Shown here piece by piece: positions 59,377 to 64,000 of a stretch of DNA of 64,000 bases. This DNA is from Amycolatopsis camponoti (GTDB lineage Bacteria > Actinomycetota > Actinomycetes > Mycobacteriales > Pseudonocardiaceae), in contig NZ_CABVGP010000002.1 of the NCBI RefSeq assembly GCF_902497555.1, positions 446,501 through 510,500 on the forward strand, given 5' to 3'. The notes below the pieces were generated by a model. It did no database searches and was not told the origin of the DNA. It saw only the letters and a program-made list of their open reading frames with translations. Each line of letters starts with the position of its first letter. Position 1 is the first letter of the stretch. Both the position numbers and the translations under genes were made by a program.

Positions 59377-59425
59377 ATCACGTGAGTTGGCGTTCTGATC
59401 ACGCGAGTTGGCGCTTCGATCACGG
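59377..59425. repeat. 21-bp intergenic repeat, two units plus partial
   Basis: ATCACGTGAGTTGGCGTTCTG (59377-59397) and a close variant (59398-59418) are followed by a partial ATCACGG. The motif TGATCAC(G/T)CGAGTT is shared with 21211-21224 beside the other 21-bp array. It lies between convergent genes. Confidence 0.7.
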
Positions 59426-59426
59426 C

Positions 59427-60443
59427 TCAGTGGGTGCGGGTGGTGATCAGGCGGGCCAGGGTGGCCAGTTCGGCTGCCGGGCGGGAGACCGGGTTCACCG
59501 TTGCCAGCTCGCGCAGGCCCTTCGCCACCAGCGCCGCGGCCTGGGCCTGGCTCCACTGGCGGCCGCCGGCTTCGTCGACGAGCGTGGCCGCGAGGGCCAG
59601 CTCGACGTCGTCCAGCGGGTCGGTGCCGGAGTACAGCGTCGCCAGCTCCGCGCCCGCCGAGGTGCCGGACGCCAGCGCCGTCACCACCGGGAGCGACTTC
59701 TTGCGGTTCTGCAGGTCCGAGTACACCGGCTTGCCCGTCTCGGCGGGGTTGCCCCAGATCCCGAGCAGGTCGTCGACGTGCTGGAACGCCAGCCCGATCG
59801 ACCGGCCGAACGCGCCGAACCGCGGCACCGCCTCGGGCCGCCCGGCGAGCAGCGCGCCCAGCTCGCAGGAGGCGCCGATCAACGCCGCCGTCTTGCCGCC
59901 GGCCATCCGGACGCACTCCGCCTGCGTGACGTCGTCGCGCTGCTCGAAGTCGACGTCGGCGGCCTGGCCTTCCAGCAGTTCGAGCACACCCTGGGACAGC
60001 AGCCTCGCCCCGTCGGGCGTCAGTTGCTCGAACGCCACGCTCAGCAACGCGTCTCCGGCGAGCACCGCGGGCCCGGTGCCGAACACCGTCCACGCCGTCG
60101 GGCGGTGCCGCCGGGTGGTGTCGCCGTCCATGACGTCGTCGTGCAGCAGCGAAAAGTTGTGCACGAACTCGACCGCGACGGCGGCGGGCACGGCGTCCGC
60201 CGGGGTGCCGCCCGCGGCTTCCGCGCACAGCAGCACGAGCGCCGGCCGCAACGCCTTGCCGCCGTCCGCCGACGACGGCTCGCCGTGGGCGTCTTCCCAG
60301 CCGAAGTGGTAGCCGGCGATCCGCCGCATCGTCTCGGGCAGCCGCTCGGCCGCGGTGCGCAAAGCCGGGTCGACCAGGCTCTTGCTCCACGCGAGGACGT
60401 CGGCGAGGGGGCGGGCGGCGGTCCGGGAGTCCATGGTCGTCAT
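59427..60443 (-). CDS. polyprenyl transferase, probable encapsulin cargo
   Basis: Isoprenyl diphosphate synthase of 338 aa with the first Asp-rich motif HDDVMDGD (residues 101-108) and the second [12 protein letters not shown] (221-232), which bind Mg-diphosphate. It condenses allylic diphosphate with isopentenyl diphosphate; chain length is not known. ATG 60443 overlaps the shell gene stop by ATGA. It belongs to the family 2 encapsulin polyprenyl transferase cargo group by context. Only about 15 residues precede the enzyme fold, so the usual long disordered targeting extension is short here. Confidence 0.85.
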   Translation of the reverse strand: MTTMDSRTAARPLADVLAWSKSLVDPALRTAAERLPETMRRIAGYHFGWEDAHGEPSSADGGKALRPALVLLCAEAAGGTPADAVPAAVAVEFVHNFSLLHDDVMDGDTTRRHRPTAWTVFGTGPAVLAGDALLSVAFEQLTPDGARLLSQGVLELLEGQAADVDFEQRDDVTQAECVRMAGGKTAALIGASCELGALLAGRPEAVPRFGAFGRSIGLAFQHVDDLLGIWGNPAETGKPVYSDLQNRKKSLPVVTALASGTSAGAELATLYSGTDPLDDVELALAATLVDEAGGRQWSQAQAAALVAKGLRELATVNPVSRPAAELATLARLITTRTH

Positions 60444-61819
60444 CGGCCGACCTCCACGTGGTCGAGGACGCCGAGTGCGTCCGGGACCAGGACGGCGGCG
60501 GAGTGGTAGGCGCTGACCAGGTAGGACGTGACGGCGCGGTCGTTGATGCCCATGAACCGGACGTTCAGGCCGGGTTGGTACTCGTCCGGTAGTGACTTGG
60601 GGCGGAGGCCGATGACGCCGGCGTCGTCTTCGCCGGTGCGCATGGCCAGGATGGACGTGGTGCCGGTGTCGGTGATCGGGATTTTGTCGCAGGGCAGGAT
60701 GGGGACGCCGCGCCAGGCCGTCACGCGTTTGCCGTCGAGGGTGGCGGGTTCTGGGTAGATCCGCGCTCGGGTGCATTCGCGGCCGAACGCGGCGATGGCG
60801 CGGGGGTGGGCGAGGAAGAATTTCGTCTTGCGGCGGCGGCAGAGCAGGTCGTCCATGTCGAGGGGTGTGGGTGGGCCGGTGCGGGTGGTGAGGCGCTGCT
60901 TGAGATCGGTGTTGTGCAGGAGCCCGAAGTCGGTGTTGTTGACCAGTTCGTGTTCCTGGCGTTCCCGTAACGCTTCGACGGTGAGCCGGAGCTGTTGTTC
61001 GAGCTGGTTCATGGGCTGGTTGTAGAGGTCGGTGACGCGGTTGTGGACCCGCAGGACGGTTTGGGCGACGGCGAGGTCGTATTCGCGGGGTGAGGGGTCG
61101 TAGTCGACGTAGGTGCCGGAGAGGATCGGTTCGCCGTCGTGGCCGGCGGAGAGGTCGATGCTGGCTTCGCCTTTGGGGTTCTGGGGTTTCCGTGGTCGTG
61201 TGATGGCTTCGGCGACGTGGGCGCGGAGGGGTTCGGAGCGGCCGTTGAGGCGGGCGTAGGTTTCGGCGGGTAGCGCGAGGGCGATGACGTGGGTGGCGGC
61301 GCGGGCGGTGTAGTCCCAGGTGGCGTCGTCGTGGGCGAGGAGTTCGGCGCCGAGGTGGTCGCCGTCGGTGGCGGTGCCGAGGGTGGTTTCGTCGCCGTAT
61401 TCGCCGCGGGCGTGGCGGGTGACTTTGCCGTGGGCGATGAGGATGAGCGTGTCGAGGGGGCGGCCCGCGGTGACGATGGTGTCGCCGGGTTCGTATTCGC
61501 GTTGTTCGAAGGCTTCGGCGAGGGCCGTCAACGCGGTCTCGTCGGTGAAGTCGCGGAGGAGTTCGAGTTCGGTGAGTTCGGCGGGGACGACGTGGACGCG
61601 GGCGCCGGTGGTGTAGAAGGAGACTTTGCCGTCGCCGATGGTGTAGGTGAGGCGGCGGTTGACGCGGTAGCTGCCGGCGGGGACGTCGACCCAGGGGAGT
61701 TGGGAGAGCAGCCAGCGGGTGGTGATGCCGCGCATCTGCGGCAGGGTCTTGGTGGTCGTGGTGAGTGTCCGCGCGGCTTTGACGCTCAGGGACAGCTGGA
61801 GCTCTTCCGTCACCGTCAT
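60440..61819 (-). CDS. family 2B encapsulin shell protein 1
   Basis: HK97-fold nanocompartment shell subunit of 459 aa. The N-terminal arm is residues 1-90, a cNMP-binding-like insertion follows at about 95-205 ([33 protein letters not shown]), and the HK97 core is about 215-459 ([44 protein letters not shown]). The phosphate-binding-cassette Arg of true cAMP-binding domains is not evident. ATGA-coupled to the cargo gene and 5 bp after the second shell gene. It should co-assemble with the other paralogue. Confidence 0.9.
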   Translation of the reverse strand: MTVTEELQLSLSVKAARTLTTTTKTLPQMRGITTRWLLSQLPWVDVPAGSYRVNRRLTYTIGDGKVSFYTTGARVHVVPAELTELELLRDFTDETALTALAEAFEQREYEPGDTIVTAGRPLDTLILIAHGKVTRHARGEYGDETTLGTATDGDHLGAELLAHDDATWDYTARAATHVIALALPAETYARLNGRSEPLRAHVAEAITRPRKPQNPKGEASIDLSAGHDGEPILSGTYVDYDPSPREYDLAVAQTVLRVHNRVTDLYNQPMNQLEQQLRLTVEALRERQEHELVNNTDFGLLHNTDLKQRLTTRTGPPTPLDMDDLLCRRRKTKFFLAHPRAIAAFGRECTRARIYPEPATLDGKRVTAWRGVPILPCDKIPITDTGTTSILAMRTGEDDAGVIGLRPKSLPDEYQPGLNVRFMGINDRAVTSYLVSAYHSAAVLVPDALGVLDHVEVGR

Positions 61820-61824
61820 CGGTG

Positions 61825-63228
61825 TCAGCCTTCTCGGCCGAGTTCGGCGCTTTCCAGCACCGCGAGCGCGTCCGGCACCAGCACCGCGGCCGAGTAGTAG
61901 GCCGACACCAGGTAGGAGATGATCGCCTGCTCCGACACGCCCATGAACCGGACGTTGAGTCCGGGCTGGTATTCGTCCGGGAGTCCGGTCTGGTGCAATC
62001 CCACCACGCCTTGGGCCTGTTCCCCGGTTCGCATCAGCAGGATCGAGCTGGTGCGGGTCTCGGTGACGGGGATCTTGTTGCAGGGCAGGATCGGCACCCC
62101 GCGCCAGGCCGGGACGTGGTGCCCGCCGAAGTCGACGGCGTCGGGGTAGAGCCCGGCCTTGGTGCATTCCCGCCCGAACGCGGCGATGGTCTTGGGGTGG
62201 GCGAGGAAGAACCCGGGGTCTTTCCACACCAACGCCAGCAGCTCGTCCAGGTCGTCGGGGGTGGGTGGGCCGGTGCGGGTGGGGATGCGCTGGGCGAAGT
62301 CGGCGTTGTGCAGGAGCCCGAAGTCGGTGTTGTTGATCAGTTCGTGTTCCTGGCGTTCCCGCAGGGCTTCGATGGTCAGCCGCAGCTGCTGCTCGATCTG
62401 GTTCATCGGCTGGTTGTAGAGATCCGCGACGCGGGAGTGCACCCGCAGGACGGTCTGGGCGACCGAGAGTTCGTATTCCCGGGGTTGGGCGTCGTAGTCG
62501 ACGAACGTGCCCGGCAGCGTCGGCTCGCCGTCGTGCCCGGAGGCCAGGGAGATCTCGGCTTCGCCGTGGTCGTTGCGGGCGGATGAGCCGTCGGCGGTGA
62601 AGGCGTCGAGGTGGGCTTGCAGGGTCTCCGAGCGGGACAGGACGTCCTGGAACGCGGCGCGGGGCAGGGTCAGGACGGTGCAGGTGGTGACGGCTTTGGC
62701 GGTGAACTCCCAGATTCCGTCGGCGCGGATCAGGGCGGTTTCGCCGAAGTAGTCGCCGTCGGCGAGGGTGCCCAGGACGGTCTGGTCGCCGTAGGCGCCG
62801 GTGCCGACTTTGGTGATTTTGCCGTGGGCGATGAGGTACACCTGGTCGGCGCGGGAGCCGAACTCGACGAGGGTGTCGCCGGGGACGTATTCGTGCTGGG
62901 TGAAGCGGGAGGCGAGTTCGGTGAGGACGTCGTCGTCGTCGTAGCCGCGCAGGGGGGCGAGTTCGCCGAGTTCGGGTGGGATGACGCGGACGTCGGCGCC
63001 GGTGGTGGTGAAGGTGACGCGGCCGTCGCCGACGGAGTAGGACAGGCGGCGGTTGACGCGGTAGGCACCGCCGGAGACCTCGACCCAGGGCAGGACTTTG
63101 AGGAGCCAGCGGGAGGAGATGCCCTGCATCTGCGGGACCGACTTGGTCGTGGTGGCCAGGGTGCGGGCCGCGGCCCGGCCGAGGCTCAGCGGTGCCTGGT
63201 CGGTGTCCACCGGGTCGGTGACAGTCAC
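61825..63228 (-). CDS. family 2B encapsulin shell protein 2
   Basis: Paralogue of the neighbouring shell protein, 467 aa, with the same order: N-arm, cNMP-like domain (about 95-205; [35 protein letters not shown]) and HK97 core ([44 protein letters not shown]). It keeps the GE of the phosphate cassette better than shell 1. GTG 63228 (MTVTD...) is chosen to match shell 1 (MTVTE...); a GTG at 63240 is possible. It is the first gene of the operon. Two distinct shell subunits imply a mixed-composition capsid. Confidence 0.9.
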   Translation of the reverse strand: MTVTDPVDTDQAPLSLGRAAARTLATTTKSVPQMQGISSRWLLKVLPWVEVSGGAYRVNRRLSYSVGDGRVTFTTTGADVRVIPPELGELAPLRGYDDDDVLTELASRFTQHEYVPGDTLVEFGSRADQVYLIAHGKITKVGTGAYGDQTVLGTLADGDYFGETALIRADGIWEFTAKAVTTCTVLTLPRAAFQDVLSRSETLQAHLDAFTADGSSARNDHGEAEISLASGHDGEPTLPGTFVDYDAQPREYELSVAQTVLRVHSRVADLYNQPMNQIEQQLRLTIEALRERQEHELINNTDFGLLHNADFAQRIPTRTGPPTPDDLDELLALVWKDPGFFLAHPKTIAAFGRECTKAGLYPDAVDFGGHHVPAWRGVPILPCNKIPVTETRTSSILLMRTGEQAQGVVGLHQTGLPDEYQPGLNVRFMGVSEQAIISYLVSAYYSAAVLVPDALAVLESAELGREG

Positions 63229-63639
63229 AACGAGAACCACCCAATCATTCGGAAGCCGGGAATGCCCGAGGCTGGCAACGAAGAATCAACATAGCAACGG
63301 CGTGCGGCCGCACAATGACACGATCGGGTCGGCGGGATATTCACCTGGTTGGTTTCCGGTCGTTTCGGGCACCCTCGCCCCGTCGGCGCTCGCCGGTCAT
63401 CACCCGCCGTTCGCGGCTGTCACCCGGTCGAGAAGATCGCAGGCCATAAGGGGAATTCGTCGTCGCGGTGGGGAGCGACGACGGCCGCCCCGGTGCCGGT
63501 GAACTGCGCCGAACCGGCTATGGTCGCGGCCTGGGTGAGGCCACTCGGATGAACCGAACAATTCCCGGTTGTCCGCCCGAAAACGTATGACTAACTTGAG
63601 CGATCCGGCGGTGAATCCGTCCGGTGGGAAAGGACGTGG
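63229..63639. promoter_or_regulatory. divergent intergenic region: encapsulin operon and DUF4239 gene
   Basis: A 411-bp region with no gene that must contain the encapsulin operon promoter (leftward) and that of the right-hand gene. A 12-bp perfect palindrome GTGCGGCCGCAC lies at 63302-63313, about 75 bp upstream of the shell start, and could be an operator. Otherwise I see no convincing site. Confidence 0.4.
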
Positions 63640-64000
63640 ATGAACATCTTCGTGGCCGGCGGTCTGTGGGTGGCCGGCGCGGCCCTCGTCGGGGGCGTGA
63701 TCGCGTACCTGGTCCGCCGGTTCGGCTGGGACGAGGGGCGGCCGGACAACAACGACGCGGCGGGCCAGGTGTTCACCATCGTCGGCGGGCTGCACGCGGT
63801 GCTCGTCGCGTTCGTGCTCATCTCGCTGTTCGACTCGGTCGGCGGCGCGACCCAGGACGCGCAGACCGAGGCGGACAGCCTGATCGCGGCGACCTGGGCG
63901 GCCGACGCCCTGCCCGCCGAGACGAAGGACCGGGTGCACCAGCTCGCCGTCGCGTACGCGCGGACCGTCGAGCAGCAGGAGTGGCCGCGCCTCGGCGACG
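63640..64000 (+). CDS. DUF4239 (bestrophin-like) membrane protein, partial
   Basis: The first 120 residues of a protein that continues beyond the window. There is an N-terminal membrane helix (residues about 5-25), then FGWDEGRPDNNDAAGQVFTIVGGLHAVLVAFVLISLFD, a second hydrophobic stretch, and TQDAQTEADSL. This is the usual start of the DUF4239 (bestrophin-like) family, of unknown function. AAAGGA precedes ATG 63640. Confidence 0.78.
   Translation, partial: MNIFVAGGLWVAGAALVGGVIAYLVRRFGWDEGRPDNNDAAGQVFTIVGGLHAVLVAFVLISLFDSVGGATQDAQTEADSLIAATWAADALPAETKDRVHQLAVAYARTVEQQEWPRLGD

Noticed and set aside
60440..63244. 934-aa ORF combining both encapsulin regions
   Set aside because: The N-terminal half is an out-of-frame shadow of shell protein 2; the real protein begins at 61819.

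Overview
The window is high-GC actinobacterial chromosome. Long antisense shadow ORFs, many GTG/TTG starts, 4-nt stop/start overlaps, purine-rich ribosome binding sites and the gene families present (iniBAC, EACC1, CBM13-type secreted enzymes, family 2B encapsulins) suggest a filamentous Pseudonocardiaceae-type organism such as Amycolatopsis. The genus is an inference. Most of the window looks like ordinary chromosome. The left end looks like an integrated island.

Layout, left to right. (1) 1-6354: an apparent integrative element. It holds a very large SF2 helicase of the DUF1998/MZB type that runs off the left edge, and a tyrosine integrase abutting the 3' end of a tRNA-Ala(GGC) gene. (2) 6.7-15.1 kb: a secreted CBM13/beta-helix protein, an HdeD-like membrane protein, RNase Z, a response regulator fused to a thioredoxin-reductase-like flavoprotein with its cNMP-domain histidine kinase, and a carboxylesterase. 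(3) 15.2-19.6 kb: a four-gene operon (membrane-anchored binding-protein-like, TelA, binding protein-vWA fusion lipoprotein, XpaC-like). (4) 19.7-24.2 kb: an LmeA-like protein, a small membrane protein, an ornithine cyclodeaminase homologue, a pentapeptide-repeat protein and a molybdopterin oxidoreductase with its flavin reductase. (5) 24.2-27.4 kb: a hexanucleotide-repeat tract, then a GH141-like secreted beta-helix protein with two FN3 domains.

(6) 27.4-35.4 kb: an iniBAC locus, with an IniR-type regulator and a membrane-anchored Hsp70-like protein divergent from iniB, iniA and iniC. IniA has a degenerate P-loop. (7) 35.4-41.2 kb: RidA, HxlR, an acyl-CoA ligase with a TetR regulator, a flavin-type oxidoreductase, a GH8 endoglucanase and a Gfo/Idh oxidoreductase. 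(8) 41.3-46.0 kb: a polar amino acid ABC transporter followed by a class-V aminotransferase fused to a YheO-type PAS-HTH regulator, then an EACC1 protein. (9) 46.2-52.4 kb: a secreted tripeptidyl-aminopeptidase-like hydrolase whose 3' end and terminator are duplicated around a small gene, an ABC export operon with its own winged-helix regulator and a double operator, and DNA polymerase IV.

(10) 52.4-57.8 kb: a sugar catabolic cluster (AraFGH-like ABC transporter, GntR, GH105). (11) 58.2-59.3 kb: a CapA-like lipoprotein. (12) 59.4-63.2 kb: a two-component family 2B encapsulin operon with two cNMP-domain shell paralogues and a polyprenyl transferase cargo enzyme. (13) 63.6 kb to the end: a partial DUF4239 membrane protein. 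The most notable systems are the encapsulin operon, the island with the giant helicase, the iniBAC/IniR/Hsp70 locus, the aminotransferase-YheO fusion with its paired CAAC-N5-GTTG sites, and the duplication-flanked small gene.
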